Shown: positions 45,786-56,545 of the stretch, in pieces
How positions within the stretch are numbered: position 1 is the stretch's first letter
Layout: each line of letters opens with the position of its first letter
Assembly (NCBI RefSeq): GCF_000185305.1
Contig: NZ_GL622200.1
Location: forward strand, 1,394,358 to 1,458,357
Length of the DNA stretch: 64,000 nt
Origin: Aggregatibacter segnis ATCC 33393
Lineage (GTDB): Bacteria; Pseudomonadota; Gammaproteobacteria; Enterobacterales; Pasteurellaceae
Direction: 5' to 3'
Notes under the pieces: generated by a model
What the model saw: only the letters and a program-made list of their open reading frames with translations
What the model was told of the DNA's origin: nothing
Database searches by the model: none
Program-made: the position numbers and the translations under genes

Positions 45786-47552
45786 TTACTCAGCTTTTAC
45801 AACCTGAATACTCAGCTCAGCTAACGCCTGCGGATTCGCAAAACTTGGTGCTTCGGTCATTAAGCATGCCGCTGCCGTGGTTTTCGGGAACGCAATCACA
45901 TCACGGATATTTTCGGTACCCGTTAAAAGCATGGTTAAACGGTCTAAACCGAACGCCAAACCTGCGTGTGGTGGTGTGCCGAATTTCAATGCATCCAACA
46001 AGAAGCCAAATTTTTCGCGCTGTTCTTGTTCGTTAATGCCAAGAATACGGAAGACGGTTTGTTGCATTTTCGGATCGAAAATACGCACAGAACCGCCACC
46101 CACTTCATAACCATTGATCACCATATCGTAAGCATTCGCCACGGCAGTTGTTGGTTCGGCTTCCAATTGTTCCGGTGTGAAATCACGCGGCGATGTGAAT
46201 GGGTGATGCATTGCCGCCAAGTTGCCTTCGTCATCACGTTCAAACATTGGGAAATCAATGACCCAAAGCGGTTGCCATTCGTCTAAACGGGTTAAGCCGA
46301 GGTCACGGCCCAGTTTCAAACGCAATGCGCCCATGGCATCGGTGGTGGTTTGCCATTTGTCTGCGCCAAAGAACAAGATATCACCATTTTGTGCTTTCAC
46401 TCGTTCTGCTAACGCTTTCCATACATCTTCAGTTAAGAATTTCGCAATCGGACTTTGAACACTTTCAAGACCGGCATTGATATCATTCACTTTCGCCCAA
46501 GCCAAACCTTTCGCGCCGTAGATACCAACAAATTGGGTGTATTCATCAATTTGTTTACGCGTAATTTCGCTGCCATTTGGTACGCGAATGACCGCCACAC
46601 GACCGTTCGGATCATTGGCGGGGCCTTGGAACACTTTGAAATCTACCTCTTTAACGAGGTCTGCCACATCCACTAATTCAAGTGGGTTACGCAAATCCGG
46701 CTTATCGGAACCAAAACGATTCATCGCTTCGTGCCAAGTCATCACCGGGAATTTGCCTAAATCCACACCAATGATGTTTTGCCATAAACCATGCACCATA
46801 CGTTCCATAATCTCACGCACTTCAGGCGCTGTCAGGAAAGAGGTTTCCACATCGATTTGGGTAAATTCCGGTTGACGATCCGCACGCAAATCTTCATCAC
46901 GGAAACATTTCACGATTTGATAATAACGATCAAAACCGGACATCATGAGCAACTGTTTGAAAAGCTGTGGTGACTGTGGCAATGCATAGAATTTGCCTTT
47001 ATGCACACGGCTTGGCACTAAATAGTCGCGCGCGCCTTCCGGTGTGGCTTTGGTTAGCATTGGGGTTTCAATATCTAAGAAACCGTTGTCATCCATAAAA
47101 CGACGCACAAAGCTGGTGATTTTTGCACGAGTTTTCAAACGTTGTGCCATTTCCGGACGGCGTAAATCCAAATAACGGTATTTTAAGCGTTGTTCTTCTG
47201 TGTTGTTTTGGTTGAAGTCTAACGGCAACACATCGGAAGCATTGTAAATTTTCAATGCTTTTGCCAATACTTCCACTTCACCGGTCGCCATGTTTTTATT
47301 GATTTGGTTGTCCGGGCGAGCAATTACTTCACCTTTGATTTGAATACAAAATTCGTTACGCAAACCAGCAGCCGCGGTCAAGGCGTCTTGGTATTTCGGG
47401 TCGAAACACACTTGCACGATGCCATCACGATCGCGCATATCAATAAAGATCAACCCACCTAAATCGCGGCGGCGATGAACCCAACCGCTTAATGTTACTT
47501 CCTGACCGATATTTGCGCGGTTTAACGCACCGCAATAATGTGAACGCATCAT
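45786..47552 (-). CDS. aspS: Aspartyl-tRNA synthetase
   Basis: Class II synthetase charging tRNA-Asp. The 588-residue product (E. coli 590) has the N-terminal OB fold ([22 protein letters not shown] in parts), motif 2 ([18 protein letters not shown] near residue 217), the bacterial insertion domain and motif 3 ([15 protein letters not shown] near 529). Two adjacent ATG codons (47552, 47549) follow AAGGAATAAAA; either could start. A weak inverted uptake-signal pair lies after the stop (about 45744-45768). Divergent from cmoA. Confidence 0.97.
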   Translation of the reverse strand: MMRSHYCGALNRANIGQEVTLSGWVHRRRDLGGLIFIDMRDRDGIVQVCFDPKYQDALTAAAGLRNEFCIQIKGEVIARPDNQINKNMATGEVEVLAKALKIYNASDVLPLDFNQNNTEEQRLKYRYLDLRRPEMAQRLKTRAKITSFVRRFMDDNGFLDIETPMLTKATPEGARDYLVPSRVHKGKFYALPQSPQLFKQLLMMSGFDRYYQIVKCFRDEDLRADRQPEFTQIDVETSFLTAPEVREIMERMVHGLWQNIIGVDLGKFPVMTWHEAMNRFGSDKPDLRNPLELVDVADLVKEVDFKVFQGPANDPNGRVAVIRVPNGSEITRKQIDEYTQFVGIYGAKGLAWAKVNDINAGLESVQSPIAKFLTEDVWKALAERVKAQNGDILFFGADKWQTTTDAMGALRLKLGRDLGLTRLDEWQPLWVIDFPMFERDDEGNLAAMHHPFTSPRDFTPEQLEAEPTTAVANAYDMVINGYEVGGGSVRIFDPKMQQTVFRILGINEQEQREKFGFLLDALKFGTPPHAGLAFGLDRLTMLLTGTENIRDVIAFPKTTAAACLMTEAPSFANPQALAELSIQVVKAE

Positions 47553-47630
47553 TTTTTATTCCTTATTATATTCTGGATCATTAAAGAGAAATTAACCGTG
47601 CGATTATACGGAAATTGCCTGGGCTTTTGA

Positions 47631-48440
<810 letters not shown>

Positions 48441-48534
48441 GCGCAAGCTCAAAATAAAAAAGAGCGATGGACGTAAAACGTTTTAAAAATCCACCGCACT
48501 TTTTTATTATCTATCGACGCTCTTATTCTCGTTT

Positions 48535-51090
48535 TTATAAAGGTTTTAAATCCTGATCCAACAAACGGGCAAGCAATAAAATACCGTCTTTAAAACGATA
48601 TTCAGCATACTCTGCCTGAGCATAATATTGCCCTTTCCCCTCTGCAAAGAAATATTCCTGACTTGGCAATGCCGGCGACCAGCCTGTGTTATTAATCGGT
48701 AAATACAGGTTTGGTTCGCAGCCTGTGAAATCCGTCGGTTTAGTTTTTTCCACGCGACACAAGGTAGCAACACCCTGCTCATTTTGATGAATTAAGGCAT
48801 AAATTCGTTTAGGCTGTGGTTTTCTTGTTATCTGCCAAGTGTCCTCTTCGTTGGTTTGTTCATCATTTAGCTGGTCAGGCTCATCATTAAGTTGCGCTGC
48901 AATATCCTGCAAAATGGCGTAATTCAACGACATGTAATCCCCTTGCATTAACGAACGTGGATCCACCGGCACAATTTTTAGCACAACCGGTTTGCCGGTC
49001 GCTAACACGTTTTCAAATTGCCATATCTTGTAATTTAACGGCAATAACATCAATAACGCGATAAGCAACGCCATTAACGGCTTGCATTTAGAAACACCGG
49101 AAAAATCCACCGCACTTTGTGTCGTCACTTTAGATTTCCTATGCAAGAAAAATACGACAAAGGAAAATAATGCGCCAAAGCATAAGAGTAAAAACGACTT
49201 ATAAAGCAATGGGATAAAGAGCATGTAATAGTAAAGTGCCAAATTCGTGATGAGCGCCAATAAGGCGATAAAAAATAAAGTTCGGCTTGCCGAAACATAG
49301 GCAATCAACCACAGGGCAACAAAAAACAAAATAGACGGTTGAGCCACAAATCCAATCGTAAAGAGCATTAAAACAATGGCAATAAACCACTTTTCCGCCA
49401 GCGCAGATTTAAAAAAGAAGCTGATAATCCAATAAACACAGAAAGGTGTAAGACAAACAAAAAACGGCACCCACCATGAAAATGTCAACGTAGCTCGTGA
49501 AAAAATGCCATAGGTAATGACGCTGAAAAAGTCTGAGAACGTATCAATGGACGGTAACTCGTCGGCGACCTCGCTGAAATGATGAAACCAAGGAAAGAAG
49601 GTTTGGGATGCGGAATAGCTCCAAGAGCCAATACTAAAAAATAAAAGCCCCCAAGCAAGCGGTGTCACTGCCTCGCTCTGCTGATGTTTTATCATCCACA
49701 AGAACTGCCCTACAAAAACACAAACACAGCACAACATGGAAAGATAAGGCAAAGACAAGGCACCGGATGCAATGTCCTCCACGTAACTGAGGTGCCACAT
49801 GCTTAAGATACTCACTACCGTTAAAGTTTGTAGCCAAACTTCTTTGCGAACGAAATAAAAAACACCGACCACACAAGAAAACAACAACGGCACAAAAATC
49901 TGCGTTGTTTCGCTAGGATCACGCTCCAAATGGTCAAACCATAAATAACCGCCAAGCAAGCCGTATCCCATCAAAAAACAAATACCAACCACCAGCGACA
50001 TTTCATTACTCGCTTGCGGATAAGCTCGATGTAATCCCAATGCAGTAAGCAACATTGCAATTGCCAAGGCAAGTACAGCGAGCAACGGGTCAGATATATC
50101 AAGAATAAACGCCGCCCAAATAATGGCGGTGACCATACCGATGAGAATGGCAAAAATAAACAGAACGGACAATGCCCAAGGCATTTTCGTCTGTTGCGGA
50201 TAACGGGCTTGATAAAGCTTGTACAGATATTTCATTGCTAAGATCGTCAACACAAAAATCAGCAAGCCACTTGAAAAAACAGAATCCGCAGAATTGATAT
50301 GAGAAAAGAGCAACATGCTAAAGGCAACAATTATCCCCAATGCACTTGCAATTAAATTGGTGAAATCAAAACGATATTGCTTATAAAAATAAAATAATGC
50401 AGCAGAAGGCACACTCACGATCAAGAAATTTAGCACCGAAAACCAACCAAAATCGGTATCAAAAATCGTGCCATAGGCCATAAAACGAATGCCGAAGAGA
50501 TGTATGATCACAAAACCAAGCAAGATTTTGGGTAAGATTCGCCAACGTTCATCATGCAATCGTCGTGTAAAAACCTCACTGAATACCAGGCCAACACCAT
50601 TGAGAAATACGCCATAAACAGCAACATAGTCATAATTATCGATCTGAAGTAAATACAAAGCTAAATTTGCTGTGATAATCAGCAATAAGGCAGAAGCAAC
50701 ATTAGGCAACAAAAGTAACCATGGAATTTGGCACACCGACCAAATAGCAAACAATTCCCATGTATTCGCGCCCGTTTGATATGTTTGCCCAGCGAGTGCC
50801 AAGATAGCGCCAATCAGCACGGCAGCACTAAAGAATAAGGCAACCGAAACAAGTTTTAATTTCTCCGCTGCTAACTGACGACTTTCGCGCATAAAAAAAT
50901 AACCGCCTGTCATCACGGAAAAAACGAACAACGTTTGCAATCCATAAATCTTCGTTAAATCGGAAAGATAATCCCAGTTAGCGGCAATGAATGTGACGAC
51001 GCCGCTACTAAGAAAACCGACCGTTAACAAGAGAAACAATAAATTAAGATAACGTTCCCAAGATAAGTTGAATAACCCTGTTCTATTCAT
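48535..51090 (-). CDS. Large membrane protein with DUF2157/DUF4401-type regions and GDYXXLXY domain
   Basis: An 851-residue protein from ATG at 51090 (GAAAGGAAACG upstream; a TTG at 51108 is the only longer start). The N-terminal two thirds holds about twenty hydrophobic segments in the style of DUF2157 and DUF4401 membrane proteins (ERYLNLLFLLLTVGFLSSGVV, FIAANWDYLSDLTKIY). The last 150 residues form a periplasmic domain with LMQGDYMSLNYAI near residue 715, the defining GDYXXLXY motif. In many bacteria these parts are separate neighbouring genes, here they are one chain. Function is unknown. It converges with cmoA and is monocistronic. One uptake signal lies inside. Confidence 0.75.
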   Translation of the reverse strand: MNRTGLFNLSWERYLNLLFLLLTVGFLSSGVVTFIAANWDYLSDLTKIYGLQTLFVFSVMTGGYFFMRESRQLAAEKLKLVSVALFFSAAVLIGAILALAGQTYQTGANTWELFAIWSVCQIPWLLLLPNVASALLLIITANLALYLLQIDNYDYVAVYGVFLNGVGLVFSEVFTRRLHDERWRILPKILLGFVIIHLFGIRFMAYGTIFDTDFGWFSVLNFLIVSVPSAALFYFYKQYRFDFTNLIASALGIIVAFSMLLFSHINSADSVFSSGLLIFVLTILAMKYLYKLYQARYPQQTKMPWALSVLFIFAILIGMVTAIIWAAFILDISDPLLAVLALAIAMLLTALGLHRAYPQASNEMSLVVGICFLMGYGLLGGYLWFDHLERDPSETTQIFVPLLFSCVVGVFYFVRKEVWLQTLTVVSILSMWHLSYVEDIASGALSLPYLSMLCCVCVFVGQFLWMIKHQQSEAVTPLAWGLLFFSIGSWSYSASQTFFPWFHHFSEVADELPSIDTFSDFFSVITYGIFSRATLTFSWWVPFFVCLTPFCVYWIISFFFKSALAEKWFIAIVLMLFTIGFVAQPSILFFVALWLIAYVSASRTLFFIALLALITNLALYYYMLFIPLLYKSFLLLCFGALFSFVVFFLHRKSKVTTQSAVDFSGVSKCKPLMALLIALLMLLPLNYKIWQFENVLATGKPVVLKIVPVDPRSLMQGDYMSLNYAILQDIAAQLNDEPDQLNDEQTNEEDTWQITRKPQPKRIYALIHQNEQGVATLCRVEKTKPTDFTGCEPNLYLPINNTGWSPALPSQEYFFAEGKGQYYAQAEYAEYRFKDGILLLARLLDQDLKPL

Positions 51091-51296
51091 ATTTTCGTTT
51101 CCTTTCAATCCCCGGTGAAAAGTTAAAGAATTTTAGTCAATTTTTAGGAGAAAAAGCAAAAGTGCGGTGAGATTTTGCGATATTTTCCTTCTCACGTTCA
51201 TTCTTTCCTCATACCAATAGTGCTTCCGGTTTCCGTCTCTTTTAACAAAAACCAAATACATTTTAATCCATAAAACGCCATTAGAAATAATTTATT

Positions 51297-51315
51297 ATTA
51301 ATAATAATTATCATT
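51297..51315. promoter_or_regulatory. Fur box upstream of the TonB-dependent receptor
   Basis: On the minus strand AATGATAATTATTATTAAT, close to the Fur consensus (AATGATAATCATTATC) with one or two mismatches, 75 bases before the receptor start. It implies iron repression. The remainder of the 299-base gap to the divergent membrane protein gene holds one uptake signal (51161). Confidence 0.75.
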
Positions 51316-51389
51316 TGCATAAATTGAGCAAATACGTTAGATTGCCACGCTGTAAATTTCACCTTTCATCAACCTTTAGAGGAGCATTT

Positions 51390-53486
51390 ATGCGCAAACA
51401 TTTTTCATTGCTTCCCCTCGCAATGTTAGTTACCACTGCAGTTTATGCAGAAAATTTAGAGATCATTAACGTGGTGTCTGAAAATACCGGTGCCAAAAGT
51501 AAAACCAATGTGATTACAACTGAATCGATTAATCGCAGCACGGAAACCGAATTAAAAGGTTTATTAAAAGACGAACCGGCAATTAACTTCGGTGGCGGTC
51601 GCGGCACATCACAGTGGTTTACCATTCGCGGGATGGGGCAAGATCAAGTGGATGTGAAAGTAGATGATGCTTATACCGACGCCCAACTTTTCCACCACCA
51701 AGGCCGTTTCATGTTTGACCCGGCACTATTCAAGAAAGTGAGCGTGCAAAAAGGGACTGGGTCAGCCAGTGCCGGCATTGGTGCAACCAGTGGTGCTATC
51801 GTGGCAGAAACTGTGAGCGCAAAAGATCTTCTGAAAGAAGGTCAAGACATTGGTTTTAAACTAAATGCCGGCGTCAGCTCAAACAAAGGCTGGAGCAAAG
51901 GCGCAACCGTTTATTCACGCGCCCAAGCGATGGATGTATTGCTTTCCGGCAATTGGGTAAATGAAAGCGACTATAAAGGCGGCCATAATTTCCGTAATTT
52001 GGAAGGTGGTACAAAAGTTCAAAACAGTTCATTACATCAACGTGGTTTACTCGCCAAAGTTGGGGTTGATATTACTGAAGATCAACGTATCGAATTAAGC
52101 CACCGTCAAGAGCGTCATTACGGCGTTCGCGCACTTCGTGAAGAGTTTGACTTTTCGCAAGATTGGTTAACCGCCAGAGAGCAAAACGGCCGTCCAACTC
52201 TAACAGGAGAACAGCGTGCAAACGGCTATACGTTAAGCCAAGAAGGGAATACTTGGTATGTTTTAGATCGCAATGGCAACAAAATTCCGAATACGGCAAA
52301 TAACGCCCCTAGCTATCGCATCACCACGAACGATACCAGCAAAATTGAATGGACAGGTAAAAACATGGGCTTTATCAGCAATGCTAAGGCTAATGTATGG
52401 CGTAGTGTAATTAGCCGTGAAGAGCCAAGTGAACATTCCAGAACTCGTTTAATTGCCAATGGTGCCAACGTAAACTTGGACTCACCTATTGGTGAATCTC
52501 ACTTAATCAAATACGGTATCAATTACCGCGATCAAGAAGGTAAGCCTAACTCACTTACCGTTCAAAACGGCGTCCAAATGAAGACCCAAAAGAAACGTGA
52601 TGTGGGTATTTATACGGAAGGTATCTGGGGCTTAGGCGCGTTCACCTTAACCACCGGCTTACGTTATGATCATTTCTCATTCCGTGCAATGGACGGCTCA
52701 AAATCCAATAAAGGAAACCTAAACCCAAGTGTCGGCTTAATTTATGAAGTGAGCAATGATTTGAGTTTAAATACCAGCTTAAACTACGCTACCCGAAGTC
52801 CTCGTTTCTTTGAAGTCATGCTTTCTTCAGGATCGACTCGAGGAAAAACAGCAGTGTATTCCATTGCCAATAACATTAAACCGGAAAGATCGCGCAACGC
52901 GGAAGTGGGCTTTAACTATAAATTAGCCGACAGCCTTTCTTTGAACGGAAGTTATTTCTGGCAAACAATCCAAGATACGCACGCCTTTACTCAAATCAGA
53001 CCGGGTTATTATGAAATCCAAAATGCAGGCAAATTAAGAAATCATGGTTATGAATTAGGTGCAGCCTATAAATACGAAGGCTTAACCTTGCGTGCAGGCG
53101 TGGCTTACAGTAAACCGGAATTAAACGGCAGAACCGTGGATAGCACAGTAACCGCCATTCCAATCGGTCGTACTTGGACCACCGGCGTGTCTTACCACTT
53201 CGAACAACCTGACGTTGAAATCGGTTGGAAAGGCCGCTTTGTACAACATACCAGCTACGATTCAACCACCCAAAACCGTGGCGGTGGTGCAACCACCACA
53301 AAACGCCCGGGCTATGGCGTCAACGATTTCTATATCACATGGAAACCGGTTGAAAGCGTAAATATCAACCTTGCGTTGAACAATGCATTCAACAAATACT
53401 ATCGCAGCCACAGCCAACGCGCAGGCGTATCCACCTTGCCTGAGCCGGGTCGTGACGTTCGTTTAAGTGTAAACTACACATTCTAA
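51390..53486 (+). CDS. TonB-dependent outer-membrane receptor (iron/haem uptake type)
   Basis: A 698-residue outer-membrane receptor from ATG at 51390 (GAGGAG upstream); the in-frame extension to 51315 overlaps the promoter. Signal peptide 1-20 (VYA/ENLE), TonB-box-like LEIINVVSE, plug domain with LKGLLKDEPAINFGGG, WFTIRGMGQDQVDVKVDD and GIGATSGAIVAETV, then a 22-strand barrel ending NYTF with the terminal Phe of outer-membrane proteins. It resembles the haem/iron receptors of Pasteurellaceae (TdhA or Hup type), but the FRAP and NPNL motifs of classical haem receptors are only partly there (SFRAMDG). Regulated by a Fur box. No transport genes are adjacent, so the ligand is unknown. Confidence 0.85.
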   Translation: MRKHFSLLPLAMLVTTAVYAENLEIINVVSENTGAKSKTNVITTESINRSTETELKGLLKDEPAINFGGGRGTSQWFTIRGMGQDQVDVKVDDAYTDAQLFHHQGRFMFDPALFKKVSVQKGTGSASAGIGATSGAIVAETVSAKDLLKEGQDIGFKLNAGVSSNKGWSKGATVYSRAQAMDVLLSGNWVNESDYKGGHNFRNLEGGTKVQNSSLHQRGLLAKVGVDITEDQRIELSHRQERHYGVRALREEFDFSQDWLTAREQNGRPTLTGEQRANGYTLSQEGNTWYVLDRNGNKIPNTANNAPSYRITTNDTSKIEWTGKNMGFISNAKANVWRSVISREEPSEHSRTRLIANGANVNLDSPIGESHLIKYGINYRDQEGKPNSLTVQNGVQMKTQKKRDVGIYTEGIWGLGAFTLTTGLRYDHFSFRAMDGSKSNKGNLNPSVGLIYEVSNDLSLNTSLNYATRSPRFFEVMLSSGSTRGKTAVYSIANNIKPERSRNAEVGFNYKLADSLSLNGSYFWQTIQDTHAFTQIRPGYYEIQNAGKLRNHGYELGAAYKYEGLTLRAGVAYSKPELNGRTVDSTVTAIPIGRTWTTGVSYHFEQPDVEIGWKGRFVQHTSYDSTTQNRGGGATTTKRPGYGVNDFYITWKPVESVNINLALNNAFNKYYRSHSQRAGVSTLPEPGRDVRLSVNYTF

Positions 53487-53534
53487 AACTGAAAAGTGCG
53501 GTGAGATTTTACTGCGTTTTTTAAATTTATTTTG

Positions 53535-53570
53535 AAGGATTAAGTTCAATCGAGCTTAATCCTTTTTATT
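53535..53570 (+). terminator. Terminator of the TonB-dependent receptor gene
   Basis: AAGGATTAAG, 10-base loop, CTTAATCCTTTTTATT. Confidence 0.85.
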
Positions 53571-53633
53571 TTCCAAAGAAAACGCCATGATTCTGTGGCA
53601 TAATTGCTGAGATTTTATTTAATGGAGAATATC

Positions 53634-54041
53634 ATGCGAATTTTACATACCATGTTACGCGTCGGCGACTTACAACGTTCTATTCAGTTTTATCAAGATG
53701 TATTGGGCATGCGTTTATTGCGTACCAGTGAAAATCCGGAATACCAATATTCTCTGGCATTTTTAGGTTACGATGATGAAGACAAAGCGTCCGTATTGGA
53801 ATTAACCTATAACTGGGGCGTAGAGAAATATGATTTAGGTAATGCTTACGGCCATATCGCTATTGGTGTAGATGATATTTATGCGACCTGTGAAGCGGTG
53901 CGCAAGGCGGGCGGGAATGTTACTCGCGAACCGGGCCCGGTAAAAGGTGGTAAAACTGTGATTGCTTTCGTGGAAGATCCGGACGGTTACAAAATTGAAT
54001 TCATCGAAAATCAAAGCGCACAAGCCGGCTTAGGCAACTAA
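53634..54041 (+). CDS. gloA: Lactoylglutathione lyase (glyoxalase I)
   Basis: Converts the methylglyoxal-glutathione adduct to S-lactoylglutathione. The 135-residue product equals E. coli GloA in length and keeps all four metal ligands: His5, Glu56, His74 and Glu122 ([32 protein letters not shown]). The start at 53634 follows TGGAGAATATC; a longer frame to 53604 is excluded by the ligand spacing. Between two terminators, thus monocistronic. Confidence 0.97.
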   Translation: MRILHTMLRVGDLQRSIQFYQDVLGMRLLRTSENPEYQYSLAFLGYDDEDKASVLELTYNWGVEKYDLGNAYGHIAIGVDDIYATCEAVRKAGGNVTREPGPVKGGKTVIAFVEDPDGYKIEFIENQSAQAGLGN

Positions 54042-54081
54042 GTTACCCTCTAAAGTGCGGTAAAAAATTCAAGTGTTTTTT

Positions 54082-54118
54082 AACGTGGATTATAAACGAT
54101 AATCCACGTTTTATTTTT
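54082..54118 (+). terminator. Terminator of gloA
   Basis: AACGTGGATTA, loop TAAACGA, TAATCCACGTT then TTATTTTT. Confidence 0.88.
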
Positions 54119-54128
54119 AGGATGAGTT

Positions 54129-54782
54129 ATGTCTGAAGCCCAAGAAACAATTAATTACAACTTATTAAAACACAGATTTCGCGGTTATTTACCGGTGGTA
54201 ATCGATGTGGAAACCGCCGGCTTAAACGCCAAAACCGATGCACTATTAGAATTGGCAGCCATTACCCTAAAAATGGACGACGCCGGCAACTTAGTGCCGG
54301 ACCAAAAATGTCATTTTCACATTCACCCCTTTGAAGGCGCCAATATCGATCCTGAGTCCATCAAATTTAACGGTATCGACATCGACAACCCATTACGTGG
54401 AGCCGTGAGTGAAAATATCGCTATTAGCGAGATGTTTAAAATGGTACGTAAGGCACAAAAAGACGCTGACTGCCAACGTTCAATCATCGTCGCACATAAT
54501 GCGTCATTCGATCATGGATTTGTGATGGCAGCGGCGCAACGTATGAATGCCAAGCGCAACCCATTCCATCCGTTTTCCACTTTTGACACCGCCACATTAA
54601 GCGGTTTTATGTTCGGACAAACCGTATTAGTAAAAGCCTGCCAAGCGGCCAAAATTCCTTTTGACAGCCAACAAGCTCATTCTGCGTTATATGATACGGA
54701 ACGCACAGCAGAGCTGTTTTGTTATATGGTGAATCATTTAAAACACTTGGGCGGATTTCCGCATGTCATAGCGGAAAATTAA
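54129..54782 (+). CDS. rnt: Ribonuclease T
   Basis: 3' exoribonuclease of the DEDDh type that trims tRNA and other stable RNA ends. The 217-residue product (E. coli 215) has [22 protein letters not shown] near residue 20 (first Asp-Glu, in parts), [15 protein letters not shown] near 118 (Asp), and [14 protein letters not shown] near 180 (His, Asp). The ribosome site is AGGATGAGTT. Followed by the histidine attenuator region. Confidence 0.96.
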   Translation: MSEAQETINYNLLKHRFRGYLPVVIDVETAGLNAKTDALLELAAITLKMDDAGNLVPDQKCHFHIHPFEGANIDPESIKFNGIDIDNPLRGAVSENIAISEMFKMVRKAQKDADCQRSIIVAHNASFDHGFVMAAAQRMNAKRNPFHPFSTFDTATLSGFMFGQTVLVKACQAAKIPFDSQQAHSALYDTERTAELFCYMVNHLKHLGGFPHVIAEN

Positions 54783-54830
54783 AAAACATCAAAAATATCG
54801 ACCGCACTTTACATTTTTTTGAAAAAACAC

Positions 54831-54859
54831 TTGCGATAAAAAATATTTTCCAGTAGTTT
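54831..54859 (+). promoter_or_regulatory. Putative promoter of the histidine leader-transporter unit
   Basis: TTGCGA (54831-54836), 17-base spacer, TAGTTT (54854-54859), 30 bases before the leader peptide start. Confidence 0.5.
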
Positions 54860-54888
54860 AAAAAGCAATTCACATAGGAGATTCCAAA

Positions 54889-54933
54889 ATGCGCTTTATT
54901 CGTCGTCACCATCATCACCACGTAACTGAATGA
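54889..54933 (+). CDS. Histidine leader peptide
   Basis: A 14-residue peptide MRFIRRHHHHHVTE with five histidine codons in a row, ribosome site ATAGGAG eight bases before the ATG. It is typical of histidine attenuators: when charged tRNA-His is scarce the ribosome stalls on the His run. In enterobacteria such a leader precedes hisG; here the gene that follows is a transporter. Confidence 0.93.
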   Translation: MRFIRRHHHHHVTE

Positions 54934-54956
54934 TCTTTCAGGTATTTGGTGTGCTT

Positions 54957-55039
54957 GGAAGATGACTTCCGAGCAGGTACGAATAAAACGCTATCCTTTA
55001 AAGCCCCTCGGAAGTTGACTTTCGAGGGGTTTGTTTTTT
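54957..55039 (+). promoter_or_regulatory. Histidine attenuator (pause hairpin, antiterminator, terminator)
   Basis: Three exclusive structures are visible. A first hairpin GGAAG-ATGA-CTTCC at 54957-54970. An antiterminator in which CTTCCGAG (54966-54973) pairs perfectly with CTCGGAAG (55007-55014). A terminator with CCCCTCG (55004-55010) paired to CGAGGGG (55023-55029) followed by TTTGTTTTTT. Stalling on the His codons would free the antiterminator and let transcription into the transporter gene. The 357-base gap between rnt and the transporter is filled by this unit and its promoter. Confidence 0.92.
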
Positions 55040-55139
55040 ACAGCAAAAATAAATTCCTCAGAAATTAGCCGATGATTTTATTAGACAAATTTTATTTCTC
55101 TAGTAAATTATCAATAACTTAACTCATAAGGACAAAAAA

Positions 55140-56489
55140 ATGCTAACCAATCCAGTTGTTATTTCCATCGCAGTCTTGCTGATTCTCAGCTTGTTGCGAA
55201 TTAACGTGGTCGTTGCCTTGGTTATTTCTGCCCTCACCGCAGGTTTAATCGGCGATTTAGGCCTAACAAAAACCATTGAAGCCTTTACCGGCGGCCTTGG
55301 TGGCGGTGCTGAAGTGGCAATGAACTATGCCATGCTCGGTGCCTTTGCCATTGCCATCTCCAAATCCGGCATCACTGATTTACTTGCCTATAAAGTGATT
55401 ACCCGCATGAACAAAACCCCCTCTGCTAATGGGATTGCCATGTTCAAATATGCCTTATTGGGGATTTTGGTCTTGTTCTCGATTTCATCTCAAAACCTGT
55501 TACCGGTGCACATTGCATTTATTCCAATTGTTGTTCCACCACTACTTGCTGTGTTCAACAAACTGAAAATTGACCGTCGCGCCGTAGCTTGCGTCCTCAC
55601 TTTCGGTTTAACCGCCACCTATATGTTATTACCGGTGGGTTTCGGTAAAATCTTTATCGAAAGCGTTTTGGTGAAAAATATTAATAATGTCGGTGCTTCA
55701 TTAGGCTTACAAACAACGGTAGGTGAAGTCTCCCTCGCTATGATGATTCCGGTAACCGGGATGATTTTAGGTTTATTGACTGCCGTATTTATCACTTATC
55801 GCAAACCGCGTGAATATGCCGTCACCACAGCAGAACCAACAACGCAAGACATTGAGCAGCACATTGCTAACATTACACCAAAACAAATCACCGCAAGCCT
55901 TGTTGCGATTGTGGCGACCTTCACCACACAATTAGTCACAAGCTCTACGATCATCGGTGGTTTAGTCGGTTTAGTCATTTTTGCCGTGTTCGGTATCTTT
56001 AAGCTAAAAGAAAGTAACGATATTTTCCAACAAGGCTTACGCCTAATGGCCATGATCGGTTTCGTGATGATCGCTGCTTCCGGTTTCGCCAATGTGATTA
56101 ACACAACTACCGGTGTAACTGACTTAGTGCAAACCTTAGGGCAAGGCTTACAAAGTAAAGGACTTGCAGCGTTCTTAATGTTATTCGTCGGCTTGTTGAT
56201 CACCATGGGGATCGGTTCTTCCTTCTCTACCGTGCCAATCATCACCTCGATTTATGTACCGCTTTGTTTATCTTTCGGCTTCTCCCCACTTGCTACAGTG
56301 TCTATCGTGGGCGTTGCGGCAGCATTAGGTGATGCGGGCTCACCGGCTTCCGACTCAACCTTAGGACCAACATCCGGTTTGAATATGGACGGTAAACACG
56401 ACCACATTTGGGATTCTGTTGTACCTACCTTCATTCACTATAACATTCCGTTGTTAGCCTTTGGCTGGCTTGCAGCAATGACTCTCTAA
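55140..56489 (+). CDS. YuiF-like (Na+/H+ antiporter family) transporter, predicted histidine importer
   Basis: A 449-residue inner-membrane protein with about 12 hydrophobic segments. It starts MLTNPVVISIAVLLILSLLR, has GGLGGGAEVAMNYAMLGAFAIAIS near residue 50 in parts and GDAGSPASDSTLGPTSGLNMDGKHDHIWDS near 400 in parts, the pattern of the Na+/H+ antiporter-like YuiF family. A complete histidine attenuator lies upstream, so the physiological substrate is most likely histidine, as predicted before for Pasteurellaceae relatives by comparative genomics (I recall this, not checked). AAGGACAAAAAA precedes the ATG. An uptake-signal terminator follows. Confidence 0.85.
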   Translation: MLTNPVVISIAVLLILSLLRINVVVALVISALTAGLIGDLGLTKTIEAFTGGLGGGAEVAMNYAMLGAFAIAISKSGITDLLAYKVITRMNKTPSANGIAMFKYALLGILVLFSISSQNLLPVHIAFIPIVVPPLLAVFNKLKIDRRAVACVLTFGLTATYMLLPVGFGKIFIESVLVKNINNVGASLGLQTTVGEVSLAMMIPVTGMILGLLTAVFITYRKPREYAVTTAEPTTQDIEQHIANITPKQITASLVAIVATFTTQLVTSSTIIGGLVGLVIFAVFGIFKLKESNDIFQQGLRLMAMIGFVMIAASGFANVINTTTGVTDLVQTLGQGLQSKGLAAFLMLFVGLLITMGIGSSFSTVPIITSIYVPLCLSFGFSPLATVSIVGVAAALGDAGSPASDSTLGPTSGLNMDGKHDHIWDSVVPTFIHYNIPLLAFGWLAAMTL

Positions 56490-56493
56490 TCCT

Positions 56494-56537
56494 AAAAGTG
56501 CGGTCGGAAAAACACATAAATTTTCCACCGCACTTTT
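56494..56537 (+). terminator. Inverted uptake-signal terminator
   Basis: AAAAGTGCGGT (56494-56504) and ACCGCACTTTT (56527-56537), an 11-base stem. It ends the transporter gene 9 bases before the priC start. Confidence 0.65.
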
Positions 56538-56545
56538 GCTTCCTT

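Noticed and set aside
46222..46973. Several frames antisense to aspS
   Set aside because: They overlap a complete aspS gene and show no start signals or family motifs.
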